Assembly: GCF_014279895.1 (NCBI RefSeq)
Contig: NZ_CP047954.1
Location: 1,984,001-2,048,000, forward strand
Reading direction: 5' to 3'
Origin: Synechococcus sp. M16.1
Lineage (GTDB): Bacteria; Cyanobacteriota; Cyanobacteriia; PCC-6307; Cyanobiaceae
DNA: 64,000 nucleotides
Within the stretch, counting starts at the first letter, position 1. Every line of letters starts with the position of its first letter. A program made the translations under genes and the position numbers. Below, one piece after another: positions 48,881 through 58,736 of the stretch. The notes below the pieces were generated by a model. It was not told the DNA's origin and did not search any database. It worked only from the letters and a program-made list of their open reading frames with translations.

Positions 48881-50004
48881 GACTGAACCTCTTCCTGACC
48901 TTCAAGATCGAGACGTGGATAGGTCTCACTCCGACGGGCAATGCCGAATCGGTTGAGCCAGTTGCGAGGGCCATCGCCTCGGAACCAGCCAATGACGCCC
49001 TCCGGCAAGGCCGTCACCACGAGGATGAACAGGCCCCCTTGGATGAACAGCCAACTTTGGGGGAGAGCTTCGCTCACCAAACTCTTGGCGTAGTTGATCG
49101 CCACAGCGCCAAGGATCGCTCCCACGAGCGTGCCTCGACCGCCCACAGCAACCCAGATCACCATCTCAATCGAGAAGGGAACGGTCATGTACTGCGGCGA
49201 AACGATGCCGGACTGAACGGTGTAAAGCGCACCACCGATGCCTGCCAAACCACCAGCGATGGCGAAGACGATCGTCTTGAACAGGGTTGGGTTGTAACCG
49301 GCAAAGCGCAGCCGGGGTTCGTCATCGCGAATGGCGATCAACACGTCTCCAAACCGGCCCCGCACCACCCAGCGCAGAAACAGCCAGGCCAGGATCACCA
49401 CCACAGAGGTCAACCAGAAGAATCCCCGCTGCATCTCCGGGGAACCCACCATCTGGCCGAACAGCTGGGTAACGTCGGTTTTAAGACCATTGGTGCCGTT
49501 GATCAGCTTCTGCTGGCCGTTGAAGAAATTGAAGAAAACAAGCAGGGCCGCCTGGGTGAGGATCGAGAAATAGACCCCCTTGATCCGGTTACGGAACACC
49601 AGGTTGCCGAGCACGGCAGCCAGCACGGCTGGAACCAGCCAGATCGCCACCAAGGTGAACAGCGGGGAATGGAACGGCTCCCAGAAGGCGGGCAACCGAT
49701 CCACGCCATACAGGCTGAAGAACTCGGGAATGCCATTGGGCAGATCACCCGAGCTGTTGAGCTGCAGGTACATCGCCACGGCGTAACCGCCGAGGGCAAA
49801 AAAGATGCCCTGGCCAAGGCTGAGCAACCCGGTGAAGCCCCAGATCAAATCGATACCCAGGGCAACGATCGCCAATGAAAGGAAGCGACCCAACAGATTC
49901 AGCCGAAACACAGGCAAAACAGCGGGCGCGGCAACGATGGCCGCAACGATCACCACCCAAAGGATGATCAAAGGCCAACGGCGTTGTTGAAAGGCTTGGA
50001 ACAT
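48877..50004 (-). CDS. urtC: Urea ABC transporter permease UrtC
   Basis: A LivM-like permease of 375 aa with about ten membrane helices. Typical segments: LSLAIVALGIDLIWGFTGLL then SLGQGIFFALGGYAVAMYL, and the GGLAGIGGALYTVQSGIVSP cytoplasmic EAA-type region. The long loop between helices is normal for UrtC, and the FNGQQKLINGTNGLKTD segment is family-typical. It stops four bases before the urtD start overlap and follows urtB by four bases. Confidence 0.94.
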   Translation of the reverse strand: MFQAFQQRRWPLIILWVVIVAAIVAAPAVLPVFRLNLLGRFLSLAIVALGIDLIWGFTGLLSLGQGIFFALGGYAVAMYLQLNSSGDLPNGIPEFFSLYGVDRLPAFWEPFHSPLFTLVAIWLVPAVLAAVLGNLVFRNRIKGVYFSILTQAALLVFFNFFNGQQKLINGTNGLKTDVTQLFGQMVGSPEMQRGFFWLTSVVVILAWLFLRWVVRGRFGDVLIAIRDDEPRLRFAGYNPTLFKTIVFAIAGGLAGIGGALYTVQSGIVSPQYMTVPFSIEMVIWVAVGGRGTLVGAILGAVAINYAKSLVSEALPQSWLFIQGGLFILVVTALPEGVIGWFRGDGPRNWLNRFGIARRSETYPRLDLEGQEEVQS

Positions 50005-50008
50005 CAGA

Positions 50009-51187
50009 TCAGGCCTCCACCATGCGTCCTTTTTGCGGGAACAGACCCGCGGGACGGAATTGAAGGAACACCACGATCAGAGCGAACACCATCACCTGGG
50101 CCATGCTCGTGGTGGCGAAGAAATTCACGGCACCGGCCAGGGGAGCTGGCATGTCAGGCCAGATCGTCAGCAGACGTCCAGCACCGATCAAGTCGGTGAG
50201 CAGGCCAATGGCAAAGGACGCGAGCACGGTGCCCAAGAGGTTTCCGACGCCACCGAGCACCACCACCATGAAGCAGCCCACGATGTAGGAGCCGCCCACG
50301 TTGGGGCCCACCGAACCCAGCAGGGAAACAGCAACCCCCGCCACACCGGCCAAACCGGAGCCGATGCCAAAGGTGAGCACATCAACGGTATCGGTGGGGA
50401 TGCCAAGGCAATCACTCATCGAACGGTTCTGAGTCACAGCACGAATGCGCATTCCCCACACGCTTTTGTTGAGGAACCACGTCACCCCAACCACCGCAAC
50501 GATGGTGATCACGATGATCACCAGGCGCGGCACAGGAAAGGTGATGTCCATGAATTCGATCCCGCCGCGCATCCATTTGGGTGCCGTCACATCCACATTG
50601 CGGGAGGTGGCCCTGGCGATGCGGCTGATTTGTGAGGCCAGGCCACCGGCCAGCAGCACACCGCCCAGGGCTGAAACAGCCCAACTCCCCGCACGCACCA
50701 AACGAGCCCGAGGCCCCGAAAGAAGCGAGGAGGGAAGCAGCAGCGGCAGGCCAAAGCCCAGCACCAGCGCAAGGATCAGGCCGGCGGCGTGGGCCAGGGC
50801 AACACTCCGCACGAACTGCTGAAGAATCAAGCTGACGCCCCAGGTCGCGAGCAGGGTCTCCAGCGGGTTGCCGTAGAGCCGGCGAATCACGGTGCGTTCC
50901 AGCAGGATGCCGACCACACCGCTGACGATGAAAGCCAGGGGAAGCGCCACCAGCACGTAGGCGTTGTAAACCGGCTGCAGCGCAGGCAGCTTGAAGATCA
51001 GCTGCACCACGTAGGTGGTGTAGGCCCCAAGCATGATCAGCTCACCATGGGCGAGGTTGATCACACCCATGAGGCCGAAGACAATGGCCAGTCCGAGGGC
51101 GGCCATCAGCAGCACCGAGCCGATGGCAACACCGTTGAACAGGCTTTCGAGAAGCAGTTGCACGGACGTGTGAAACGAAGCGTTCAA
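50009..51187 (-). CDS. urtB: Urea ABC transporter permease UrtB
   Basis: A LivH-like permease of 392 aa. The N-terminus has GSVLLMAALGLAIVFGLMGV and INLAHGELIMLGAYTTYVVQ. The C-terminal EAA-type region is IGSGLAGVAGVAVSLLGSVG. The helices and loops agree with the UrtB rather than LivH lineage by the intermediate domain TSRNVDVTAPKWMRGG. It is separated from urtA by 69 bases that contain a strong hairpin. Confidence 0.94.
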   Translation of the reverse strand: MNASFHTSVQLLLESLFNGVAIGSVLLMAALGLAIVFGLMGVINLAHGELIMLGAYTTYVVQLIFKLPALQPVYNAYVLVALPLAFIVSGVVGILLERTVIRRLYGNPLETLLATWGVSLILQQFVRSVALAHAAGLILALVLGFGLPLLLPSSLLSGPRARLVRAGSWAVSALGGVLLAGGLASQISRIARATSRNVDVTAPKWMRGGIEFMDITFPVPRLVIIVITIVAVVGVTWFLNKSVWGMRIRAVTQNRSMSDCLGIPTDTVDVLTFGIGSGLAGVAGVAVSLLGSVGPNVGGSYIVGCFMVVVLGGVGNLLGTVLASFAIGLLTDLIGAGRLLTIWPDMPAPLAGAVNFFATTSMAQVMVFALIVVFLQFRPAGLFPQKGRMVEA

Positions 51188-51200
51188 TGAAACGACGAAA

Positions 51201-51226
51201 GGAGGAGCCCGTCACCGGGCTCCTCC
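51201..51226 (-). terminator. Strong GC hairpin between urtA and urtB
   Basis: GGAGGAGCCCG (51201-51211) pairs with CGGGCTCCTCC (51216-51226) around a four-base loop. It is read on the minus strand after urtA and is followed by TTTCGTCG. It could partly terminate transcription or protect the urtA mRNA from 3' decay. Confidence 0.65.
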
Positions 51227-51256
51227 CTGAAGAGCAATCAGGCTGTGATCAGAAGA

Positions 51257-52549
51257 TCAGAGCTTGTACTTCTCACCCTTGGCGGCGTCGGTCCAGTCGC
51301 AAGCGAAGCCCTTGGAGCTGGGCTCGAACTGGTTCCAGGCCTGAGGAGCCACGGGGCCATCGGTGGATTCGAGGATCTCGAACTGGCCGTCAGCAGTGAT
51401 CTGGCCGATGCGCACGGTCTGGGAGAGGTGGTGGTTGGGCATCACCTTCACAGGTCCCTGAGGAGCGTCAAACTCGATGCCGACCAGGGCCTCACGCACC
51501 TTGTCGTCGTCGAAGCTGTTGGCCTTCTCGACAGCCTTCTTCCACAGGTAGACCATGTTGTAGGCCGACTCCTGAGGGTCAGCGACCTGGCGGTCGGCGC
51601 CGTACTTGGCCTTGAAGTCAGCAGCGAACTTTTTGGATGCCGGGGTGTCGATCGACATCATGTAGTTCCAAGCGCCGTAGTGGCCCTCAAGGAACTCAGA
51701 ACCGATGGTGCTGATCTCCTCTTCCGCGATGGAGTAGCTCATCACGTAGTAGCCGTTATCGGGGGTGATGCCGGCGTCCTGGATCTGCTTGAAGAAGGCG
51801 ACGTTCTGGTCACCATTCAGGGTGTTGATGATCACACCACCGTCAGGCAGGGCCTTCTTGATCTTGGCGATGATCGGAGCAACCTCGGTGTTGCCCAGGG
51901 GCAGGTAGTCCTCACCGACCACTTCGCCACCCAGGGACTTGAGCTGTTCCTTGGTGATGGTGTTGGAGGTGCGGGGGAAGACGTAGTCCGAACCCACGAG
52001 GAAGAAGGGCTTGCCAGCGGCAGGCGACTTCTCATACATGAACTTGGTGGCAGGCTCCGACTGCTGGTTCGGAGTGGCACCGGTGTAGAAGATGTTGTTG
52101 GAACACTCCTGACCCTCGTACTGAATCGGGTAGTAGAGGAAAGCGTTCTTCGACTCGTACACAGGCAGCATCGCCTTGCGGCTGGCGGAGGTCCAGCCAC
52201 CGAAGACCACGGGCACCTGGTCCTGGTCGATCAGCTTCTTGGACTTCTCAGCGAAGGTGGGCCAATCGGAGGCACCGTCCTCGACGATGTACTCGATCTT
52301 GTACTTCTTGCCATCAACTTCAACGCCACCGGCGGCGTTGATCTCATCGATCGCCATTTTCTCGGTGTCCACCAGGGTGGACTCGGAGATGGCCATGGTG
52401 CCGGTCAGCGAGTGCAGGATGCCGACGGTGACGCTGTCGTCGTAGTCAACGTTGGCAGCCTTGTCACCGCCACCGCATGCGGTTACGGCAAAACCCAGCG
52501 ATGCCGCGGCCATGCCGGCGAACAGACGCTTAGAGAGAGAAGAGCTCAT
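51257..52549 (-). CDS. urtA: Urea ABC transporter substrate-binding protein UrtA
   Basis: A 430-residue periplasmic binding protein. The N-terminus is a lipoprotein signal (FAGMAAASLGFAVTACGGG), with Cys of AVTAC as the lipid anchor. The mature part starts with DSVTVGILHSLTGTMAISES, the classic amino-acid/urea binding protein opening, and has PVVFGGWTSASRKAMLPVYE typical of UrtA. It is the first gene of urtABCDE. A probable NtcA-dependent promoter stands about 70 bases upstream. Confidence 0.95.
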   Translation of the reverse strand: MSSSLSKRLFAGMAAASLGFAVTACGGGDKAANVDYDDSVTVGILHSLTGTMAISESTLVDTEKMAIDEINAAGGVEVDGKKYKIEYIVEDGASDWPTFAEKSKKLIDQDQVPVVFGGWTSASRKAMLPVYESKNAFLYYPIQYEGQECSNNIFYTGATPNQQSEPATKFMYEKSPAAGKPFFLVGSDYVFPRTSNTITKEQLKSLGGEVVGEDYLPLGNTEVAPIIAKIKKALPDGGVIINTLNGDQNVAFFKQIQDAGITPDNGYYVMSYSIAEEEISTIGSEFLEGHYGAWNYMMSIDTPASKKFAADFKAKYGADRQVADPQESAYNMVYLWKKAVEKANSFDDDKVREALVGIEFDAPQGPVKVMPNHHLSQTVRIGQITADGQFEILESTDGPVAPQAWNQFEPSSKGFACDWTDAAKGEKYKL

Positions 52550-52589
52550 GGTGTTCCAAAACAGGAATGTGCCTGACGGCAGCTGATGG

Positions 52590-52632
52590 AAGGTACGGAT
52601 CAGCGCGTCCTGGTTTTGGTATCAAGAAGAAC
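52590..52632 (-). promoter_or_regulatory. NtcA-activated promoter-like signal of urtA
   Basis: Read on the minus strand: GTTCTTCTTGATAC (52632-52619), which is GTTN8TAC, one mismatch from the NtcA consensus GTAN8TAC. After 23 bases comes TACCTT (52595-52590), matching TAN3T. This is the layout of NtcA class II promoters (site about 22-23 bp before the -10). urtA starts 40 bases further on. Confidence 0.5.
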
Positions 52633-52658
52633 TAAATAGCGAGCCCAACAGCAGCGGA

Positions 52659-53264
52659 TCAACGATTCGGTAGCTGTTGCAACAGGAACCCCACCACCTG
52701 CTCCAGGCCTTCGCCGCTGTGGAGATTGGTGAAACACCAGGGGCGGTCTCCCCGCATCCGCCGGGTGTCCTGTTCCATCACTGAAAGATCGGCACCAACC
52801 TGGGGAGCCAGATCAATCTTGTTGATCACCAGTAGGTCAGAGCGGGTGATGCCAGGCCCTCCTTTACGGGGGATCTTGTCGCCGGCCGCCACATCAATCA
52901 CGTAGATGCAGAGATCCACCAGTTCCGGACTAAAGCTCGCCGCCAGGTTGTCGCCGCCGCTCTCAACCAGAACAAGATCGAGATTCGGAAACTGCGTCTC
53001 CAGCTCCGCCACGGCAGCTCGGTTGATCGAGCAGTCTTCGCGGATCGCTGTGTGAGGGCAACCACCGGTCTCCACGCCACGGATCCGCTCTGGATCCAGG
53101 GCACCCGCACGGGTGAGGAACTGGGCATCCTCCTGGGTGTAGATGTCGTTGGTGACCACCGCGAGCTGGAGCTCGTCGCGCAAGCGGCGACAGAGGGCCT
53201 CCACCAGTGCGGTCTTGCCGGATCCCACAGGGCCCGCCACCCCCAGGCGCAGTTTGCTGCTCAT
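52659..53264 (-). CDS. ureG: Urease accessory GTPase UreG
   Basis: SIMIBI GTPase that delivers nickel to urease, 201 aa. P-loop [14 protein letters not shown], the nickel-relevant [29 protein letters not shown] (split), and the base-specificity [10 protein letters not shown] are all present. The start ATG shares a base with the ureF stop (TGATG). It is followed by the urtA promoter region, so the two minus-strand clusters are contiguous. Confidence 0.97.
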   Translation of the reverse strand: MSSKLRLGVAGPVGSGKTALVEALCRRLRDELQLAVVTNDIYTQEDAQFLTRAGALDPERIRGVETGGCPHTAIREDCSINRAAVAELETQFPNLDLVLVESGGDNLAASFSPELVDLCIYVIDVAAGDKIPRKGGPGITRSDLLVINKIDLAPQVGADLSVMEQDTRRMRGDRPWCFTNLHSGEGLEQVVGFLLQQLPNR

Positions 53265-53935
53265 CAGCTTCGAAACAGGCGTGAATACAGCTCAGCATGG
53301 GCAAGCTGCGCCATGCCCGCACCCACACCGCTGCTCCAGAGCTGCTGGGGATCGGCCGCCTGGAGCTGCTGCGCTTGGGAGGCAATCAGCAGCAGCAGCC
53401 GCTGTTGCAGCACCTGCGCTCGGGAGGGACCCAACGGCAGCAGCCGCACCGAGGCACTGAGCTGATTGGCAACCCAGCCGTAGAGGTACCCCTCCACCAT
53501 GTCTCCCCCTGAAACCGACAGGCGCACAGCGGCCCAGGCCCAGGCCGCTGGCCAGCTCAGGGCCACAGGTTCAGGCAGGTCATGCCCCATGTCCGACATC
53601 AACTGCAGCAGCGACATCCCCATCTGACGCTGCTGGGCTCGCAGCTCTGCGGCCTCGCGGGTGGCCAACAGCCAACCATCCAGATCGATCAGGCGCGCCT
53701 TGGCCGCAGCATCGGCCTGGGTGGACCACCCCATCAAAGCCTCCGCCAGAGGCCTTAATGCCGCAGCCTCCAGCCGCACCGCGCCCCGTTGCAGTTCAGC
53801 CTCCAACCAAGCCTGGATGGCCTGCTCATCGGCGATGGAACCGGCCTGAATCAACACCTCCAGGCCCTCTGAATAGCTGAAGGCGCCCACGGGCAGGGCC
53901 GGACTGACCAGTTGCAACAACGCAAGCGAAGTCAT
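53264..53935 (-). CDS. ureF: Urease accessory protein UreF
   Basis: An all-helical protein of 223 aa that binds UreD and activates UreG on the urease apoenzyme. [20 protein letters not shown] is the diagnostic N-terminal motif, followed by the [20 protein letters not shown] region near the end. It overlaps ureE by four bases before and ureG by one after, an arrangement that fits joint translation of the UreEFG metal-delivery set. Confidence 0.95.
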   Translation of the reverse strand: MTSLALLQLVSPALPVGAFSYSEGLEVLIQAGSIADEQAIQAWLEAELQRGAVRLEAAALRPLAEALMGWSTQADAAAKARLIDLDGWLLATREAAELRAQQRQMGMSLLQLMSDMGHDLPEPVALSWPAAWAWAAVRLSVSGGDMVEGYLYGWVANQLSASVRLLPLGPSRAQVLQQRLLLLIASQAQQLQAADPQQLWSSGVGAGMAQLAHAELYSRLFRS

Positions 53936-54384
53936 CCGTGCTGATGACCTCCGTAGGCGCCGCCTTCAGGGGCAAACGGCTGCAGACAACGGCTCACCGT
54001 CAAGCCACGGCCTTCCAGCATCGTGGCGAGAACGGAATCCTCCGGCAGCAACAGCTCCTGCTCATGCAGCTCCAGGGCGACATGACGATTGCCCAGGTGA
54101 TAAGCCGCCTGCAACAGCTCAAGAGGATGCGACCCCTGCACCCGCAGCAATGCTTCCGGCGCTGCCGTCACCTCCACAACAGTCGAACGAGACTGATCCC
54201 CCAGCAGATCACCGGGCTGCAGCGATCCCACACGGGGCAACTGCAGGAGCACTGGACGCCCGCAGGACGTGGTGCGACGGCCCCGCAGCACCGTGCGCTC
54301 TTCGGCCGTTAACGGCAACTGCAAGGTGGCCGTGGCACTGCTGTTCTGCAGGCGCTGCTCCAGCACGACCACCGCATCCGTCAC
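53932..54384 (-). CDS. ureE: Urease accessory nickel metallochaperone UreE
   Basis: A 150-residue UreE. The N-terminal peptide-binding domain (LTAEERTVLRGRRTTSCGRPV split) and the metal-binding domain (AYHLGNRHVALELHEQELLL split) with the His of GNRH as nickel ligand are present. The C-terminus [10 protein letters not shown] is a short His tail that can bind more nickel. The start is GTG at 54384. First of the minus-strand ureEFG group, divergent from ureD. Confidence 0.93.
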   Translation of the reverse strand: MTDAVVVLEQRLQNSSATATLQLPLTAEERTVLRGRRTTSCGRPVLLQLPRVGSLQPGDLLGDQSRSTVVEVTAAPEALLRVQGSHPLELLQAAYHLGNRHVALELHEQELLLPEDSVLATMLEGRGLTVSRCLQPFAPEGGAYGGHQHG

Positions 54385-54441
54385 CAGCAGCTCCTCTCCA
54401 GTTGCACAACGAAAGCGTGCCGATCAATCAGCAGCGCTTTG

Positions 54442-54455
54442 GTGTGCATTGCTAC
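54442..54455. promoter_or_regulatory. NtcA-like site between ureE and ureD
   Basis: GTGTGCATTGCTAC (54442-54455) is GTGN8TAC, one mismatch from the NtcA consensus. No -10 hexamer stands at the correct distance on the plus strand, and the minus-strand match is poor, so this is weak evidence. Confidence 0.25.
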
Positions 54456-54489
54456 AGAGTTGAAGCCGGTGGCGGCGGAGCGTGAGGCC

Positions 54490-55425
54490 ATGCAACGTCT
54501 TGATCCCTGGCACGGCCGCTGCGACCTGCAGTTTCATGCCACCAACGGCAGCACCAAACACCAGGGGGGCTGCACGGCTCCGTTCAAGCTGCTTCGCAGT
54601 GAACGCGGCGATGACGGACGCTGCGAGCTGCCGGTGCTGCACACCGCCGGAGGCCTGGTGGGCGGCGATCAACTCAGCCTGGACTTCAAGCTTGAGGCCA
54701 ACAGCCGCGGCCTGATCACCAGCGTGGCGGCGCAGAAGGTTTACGGGTCGATCGGCCGCAGCCGCCTGCAACCCGAAGGCTGCTTTGCCCATCAACAGGT
54801 GCACTGCTCACTGGCCAGCGGCAGTGACTTCGAATGGCTGCCGCAGGAACTGGTGCTGTACGCCGATGCCCTGTTCGAACAGCAGCTGACGGTGACCCTG
54901 CCCCAGGACGCCTCCTTTCTCAGCGCAGAGATTGTGCGCTTGGGCCGAACCGCCGCCGGCGAAACCCTGCAGCAGGGACGGTGGCGCTCGAGCCTCACCA
55001 TTCAGCGCCTCGCAGGCAACAGCTCAAGCTGGGAGCTGGCGGATCGGGTGGAGCTCGGCGGCGCCAGCCTGGACAGCCCGCATGGGTTGGGAGGCGCGCC
55101 AGTGTTCGGAACACTGGTGTGGGCCGCACCGATGGCCATGGGTGCCGAAACAACAGCAACACTGCTGGAGGGAGCGCGGGCCGACCGCGAAGGCCTCACG
55201 GGCACAATGCGCTGCGGCGCCCTGAATCAGGGCCTGATCGCTCGCTATTCCGGCGAGTCGAGCCGTGATGCCCGCTTCTGGTTCAGCCGGATCTGGGAGC
55301 GAACGCGAACGATCCGGAGGCTGACACGGCCTCGCATCCCCAGGGTCTGGCCCCTGCAGGAACAGCCTCTGCGCCGACAAACGTCCACCGTGAACGCTTT
55401 CGAGACTGCAGCGGAGACACACTGA
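54490..55425 (+). CDS. ureD: Urease accessory protein UreD
   Basis: A 311-residue beta-helical UreD. It starts WHGRCDLQFHATNGSTKHQG, the usual opening that contains the metal-relevant segment, and carries LPVLHTAGGLVGGDQLSLDF and QKVYGS, diagnostic of UreD. The ATG at 54490 is chosen; the frame runs open to 54439 upstream with no conserved residues. It opens the plus-strand cluster ureDABC and scaffolds UreF and UreG on urease. Confidence 0.94.
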   Translation: MQRLDPWHGRCDLQFHATNGSTKHQGGCTAPFKLLRSERGDDGRCELPVLHTAGGLVGGDQLSLDFKLEANSRGLITSVAAQKVYGSIGRSRLQPEGCFAHQQVHCSLASGSDFEWLPQELVLYADALFEQQLTVTLPQDASFLSAEIVRLGRTAAGETLQQGRWRSSLTIQRLAGNSSSWELADRVELGGASLDSPHGLGGAPVFGTLVWAAPMAMGAETTATLLEGARADREGLTGTMRCGALNQGLIARYSGESSRDARFWFSRIWERTRTIRRLTRPRIPRVWPLQEQPLRRQTSTVNAFETAAETH

Positions 55426-55443
55426 AGAAGACCGAGCTTCGCC

Positions 55444-55746
55444 ATGCATCTCAGTCCCCAGGAAAAGGACAAGCTCCTAATCGTGACCGCGGCACTGCTG
55501 GCCGAGCGGCGCTTGAACCGTGGCCTGAAGCTCAACCACCCCGAAGCGGTGGCTTGGCTCAGTTTTCTGGTGCTGGAAGGTGCCCGTGACGGCAAGAGCG
55601 TGGCGGAGCTGATGCAGGAAGGCACCACCTGGCTGCGTCAGGACCAGGTGATGGAGGGCGTTCCCGAGCTCGTCCATGAGGTGCAGATCGAGGCCGTCTT
55701 CCCCGACGGCACCAAGCTCGTCACCCTGCACGACCCAATTCGCTGA
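55444..55746 (+). CDS. ureA: Urease subunit gamma
   Basis: The 100-residue gamma subunit. [20 protein letters not shown] is typical, as are [20 protein letters not shown] and [20 protein letters not shown] with LVTLHDPI at the end. Normal length for a separate gamma subunit. It follows ureD by 18 bases and precedes ureB by 10. Confidence 0.97.
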   Translation: MHLSPQEKDKLLIVTAALLAERRLNRGLKLNHPEAVAWLSFLVLEGARDGKSVAELMQEGTTWLRQDQVMEGVPELVHEVQIEAVFPDGTKLVTLHDPIR

Positions 55747-55756
55747 GGCAGAACCC

Positions 55757-56077
55757 ATGGCACCTCTCATTCCAGGCGAACTGCTCCCCGAACCGGGTGA
55801 ACTGGAACTGAATGCAGGCCGACCCGTCACCACGCTGAGCGTCTCCAACAGCGGCGACCGGCCGGTGCAGGTGGGCTCCCATTTCCATTTCGCCGAAGCC
55901 AATGCCGCCCTGCAGTTCGACCGGACCGCAGCCCGCGGTCAACGGCTCGACATCCCCGCCGGCACCGCCATCCGCTTCGAGCCCGGCGACAACCGCGACG
56001 TGAACCTGATTCCCTTCGCCGGTGCACGACGCGTCATCGGCTTCAACGGCCAGATCAACGGACCCCTCGACGCCTGA
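55757..56077 (+). CDS. ureB: Urease subunit beta
   Basis: The 106-residue beta subunit, with [20 protein letters not shown] then [20 protein letters not shown] and the [20 protein letters not shown] segment (the latter two are family signatures). The start is ATG 55757; the extra upstream frame is inside ureA. It ends three bases before ureC. Confidence 0.97.
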   Translation: MAPLIPGELLPEPGELELNAGRPVTTLSVSNSGDRPVQVGSHFHFAEANAALQFDRTAARGQRLDIPAGTAIRFEPGDNRDVNLIPFAGARRVIGFNGQINGPLDA

Positions 56078-56080
56078 CCC

Positions 56081-57790
56081 ATGCCCTACCGCATCTCCCG
56101 CCAGGCCTACGCCGAGACCTACGGACCCACCACCGGCGACAGGGTTCGCCTGGCCGACACCGATCTGATCCTGGAAGTCGAGAAGGACTACACCATCTAC
56201 GGCGATGAGGTGAAGTTCGGCGGCGGCAAGGTAATCCGCGACGGCATGGGCCAATCCCAGACCCCGCGAGCCGAGGGCGCCGTCGACACCGTGATCACCA
56301 ATGCCCTGATCCTCGATTGGTGGGGCATCGTCAAAGCCGATGTCGGCCTCAAGGACGGCCGCATCGTGGGCATCGGCAAAGCCGGCAACCCCGACACCCA
56401 GGAAGGGGTGACGATCGTGGTGGGCCCAGGCACCGAAGCCATCGCTGGGGAGGGCCACATCCTCACGGCCGGTGGCATCGACACCCACATTCACTTCATC
56501 TGCCCCCAGCAGATCGAAACGGCCCTGGCCAGCGGCGTCACCACCCTGATGGGCGGCGGCACCGGACCGGCCACTGGCACCAACGCCACCACCTGCACCC
56601 CCGGAGCCTTCCACATCGGGCGGATGCTCCAGGCCGCCGAAGGCCTGCCGGTGAACCTGGGCTTCTTCGGCAAAGGCAACGCCAGCACGCCGGAAGCCCT
56701 AGAAGAACAGGTTCGCGCCGGTGCCTGCGGCCTGAAGCTGCACGAAGACTGGGGCACCACGCCCGCCACCATCGATGCCTGCCTGTCGGTGGCCGATCGG
56801 ATGGATGTGCAGGTGTGCATCCACACCGACACCTTGAACGAAGCCGGCTTCGTGGAAGACACGATCGCCGCCATCAAGGGACGCACGATTCACACCTTCC
56901 ACACCGAAGGCGCCGGCGGTGGCCATGCCCCGGACATCATCAAGATCTGCGGTGAGGCCAACGTGCTGCCAAGCAGCACCAACCCCACCCGGCCCTACAC
57001 CCGCAACACGCTCGAGGAGCACCTCGACATGCTGATGGTGTGCCACCACCTCGATCCGAAAATCCCCGAGGACGTGGCCTTCGCCGAATCGCGGATCCGG
57101 CGCGAAACGATCGCCGCCGAAGACATCCTTCACGACCTGGGCGCCTTCTCGATCATCGCCAGCGACTCCCAGGCCATGGGCCGCGTGGGCGAAGTGATCA
57201 CCCGCACCTTCCAGACCGCCCACAAGATGAAGGTGCAGCGCGGTGCATTGCCGGAAGACTCCGCTCGCAACGACAACCACCGGCTGAAGCGCTACATCGC
57301 CAAGGTGACGATCAACCCGGCTTTGGCCCACGGCATCAGCAGCGAAGTGGGGTCGATCGAAACCGGCAAACTCGCCGATCTGGTGCTTTGGAAGCCTGGC
57401 TTCTTCGGCATTCGCCCGGAACTGGTGGTGAAGGGCGGTTCGATCGTCTGGGCCCAGATGGGCGATGCCAACGCCTCGATTCCCACCCCAGGCCCGGTGC
57501 ACGGCCGGCCGATGTTTGGCGCCTTCGGCAAAGCCCTCGCCCCCAGTTGTCTCACCTTCGTGAGCGAAGCGGCGATGGATGCTGACATCCAACGCCAGCT
57601 GGGGCTGGAGCGCACCTGCATGGCGGTGAAGGAGACCCGCAGCGTGGGCAAGAGCGCCCTCAAGCTGAATTCAGCGCTGCCCAAGGTGAGCGTGGACCCA
57701 CAGACCTATGAGGTGTTCGCCGACAGTGAGCTGCTCACCTGTGAGCCCGCCGAGGTGCTTCCCCTCGCCCAGCGCTACCTGCTGCTTTGA
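56081..57790 (+). CDS. ureC: Urease subunit alpha (catalytic)
   Basis: The 569-residue nickel-containing subunit hydrolysing urea to ammonia and carbamate. The metal site has [20 protein letters not shown] (split), the carbamylated lysine of LKLHEDWG, and the flap [16 protein letters not shown] (split) and [23 protein letters not shown] is the N-terminal signature. The stop codon is shared with the TTG start of the following glutamine amidotransferase. Confidence 0.98.
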   Translation: MPYRISRQAYAETYGPTTGDRVRLADTDLILEVEKDYTIYGDEVKFGGGKVIRDGMGQSQTPRAEGAVDTVITNALILDWWGIVKADVGLKDGRIVGIGKAGNPDTQEGVTIVVGPGTEAIAGEGHILTAGGIDTHIHFICPQQIETALASGVTTLMGGGTGPATGTNATTCTPGAFHIGRMLQAAEGLPVNLGFFGKGNASTPEALEEQVRAGACGLKLHEDWGTTPATIDACLSVADRMDVQVCIHTDTLNEAGFVEDTIAAIKGRTIHTFHTEGAGGGHAPDIIKICGEANVLPSSTNPTRPYTRNTLEEHLDMLMVCHHLDPKIPEDVAFAESRIRRETIAAEDILHDLGAFSIIASDSQAMGRVGEVITRTFQTAHKMKVQRGALPEDSARNDNHRLKRYIAKVTINPALAHGISSEVGSIETGKLADLVLWKPGFFGIRPELVVKGGSIVWAQMGDANASIPTPGPVHGRPMFGAFGKALAPSCLTFVSEAAMDADIQRQLGLERTCMAVKETRSVGKSALKLNSALPKVSVDPQTYEVFADSELLTCEPAEVLPLAQRYLLL

Positions 57791-58545
57791 GCCCCACGCT
57801 GCTGGTGATTCAACACGTTGACCACGAAGACGCCGCACTGGTGGGAGAACTGGCGCGGCAGCGGGGCCTGACACTCAAGATCCTGAGGCCCGACCGGGGC
57901 GACCTTCTTCCAGACCCGAAGACGTGTGCGAACAGCATCGCCCTTGTGCTCGGTGGTCCGATGAGCGTGAACGATCGCAACCAACCGGGCATGGACTGGT
58001 TGCGTCAGGAACTGGACTGGCTGAGGGGCTGGCACCAGCAACGCCGACCGATGCTGGGCATCTGCCTGGGGGCACAGCTCATGGCTGTGGCTGCAGGGGG
58101 CAGCGTGCAACCGCTGCAGGTGGGAGCACCGCCACAGCAGCTGAAGGAACTGGGCCTCGGCGCAATCCACTGGGTCGCGGATCCAAGCGATGAGGCTTTG
58201 CTAATAGGGCAACCAAGCAGCAGCCTGGTGCTGCACTGGCATGGCGATCGGATCCACCTCCCGGCTGATGCAACCCTGCTGGCTTCGTCGCTGCACTGCG
58301 CGGAACAGGTGTTTCGGATCGGAGCCCACGCCATTGGCCTGCAATGCCACCTCGAGATCGACGGCGATGCCCTTGAGCACTGGATCGCGAACGACCACGC
58401 CTACGTGGTGCGCGCCCTGGGGGCTGAAGGGCCCGATCGCCTGCGCCGGGACTGGCGCACGCTGGGAACCACGCTCCAGGAACAAGGCCGAAACTTCTTC
58501 AATGCTGTGCTCGATCAACTGATTGAGATCAGCCAGGCCGACTAA
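57787..58545 (+). CDS. Class I glutamine amidotransferase domain protein
   Basis: A 252-residue stand-alone class I GATase (GMP synthase-like). The nucleophile Cys is in [18 protein letters not shown] and the His-Glu pair in [14 protein letters not shown]. It starts with a TTG that overlaps the ureC stop (TTGA), so translation is tied to urease. The usual partner synthetase is absent, so the substrate is unclear; gamma-glutamyl compounds or glutamine itself are possible. Co-translation with ureC suggests a link to ammonia or urea metabolism, but this is inference. Confidence 0.78.
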   Translation: MSPTLLVIQHVDHEDAALVGELARQRGLTLKILRPDRGDLLPDPKTCANSIALVLGGPMSVNDRNQPGMDWLRQELDWLRGWHQQRRPMLGICLGAQLMAVAAGGSVQPLQVGAPPQQLKELGLGAIHWVADPSDEALLIGQPSSSLVLHWHGDRIHLPADATLLASSLHCAEQVFRIGAHAIGLQCHLEIDGDALEHWIANDHAYVVRALGAEGPDRLRRDWRTLGTTLQEQGRNFFNAVLDQLIEISQAD

Positions 58546-58639
58546 TTCCTACGGACAAAAATAAACAAAACCAAAAACTTTTCTGAAGAGGTATCACCCT
58601 GAACACCACTTCGATATTTGCAGGAGCTTGAATATTTCT

Positions 58640-58653
58640 GTAGCAACAGCTAC
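58640..58653. promoter_or_regulatory. Exact NtcA-type palindrome upstream of the DUF4278 gene
   Basis: GTAGCAACAGCTAC (58640-58653) matches GTAN8TAC exactly and is itself a GTAGC/GCTAC inverted repeat. No TAN3T hexamer follows at 22-23 bases on the plus strand. One such exact match per about 4 kb is expected by chance, so it is only a candidate. Confidence 0.3.
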
Positions 58654-58736
58654 CGATCGTTCACTTCGCATCACGCGAAGCGCAGTTCGCCTCAGGCCAT
58701 GGAACGGGGACCTGAGCTTGCTTCGAGGACCATCCA

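Noticed and set aside
51245-52576. 443-codon plus-strand frame opposite urtA
   Set aside because: Leu/Val/Gly-rich mirror of urtA; UrtA itself has a lipobox and family motifs.
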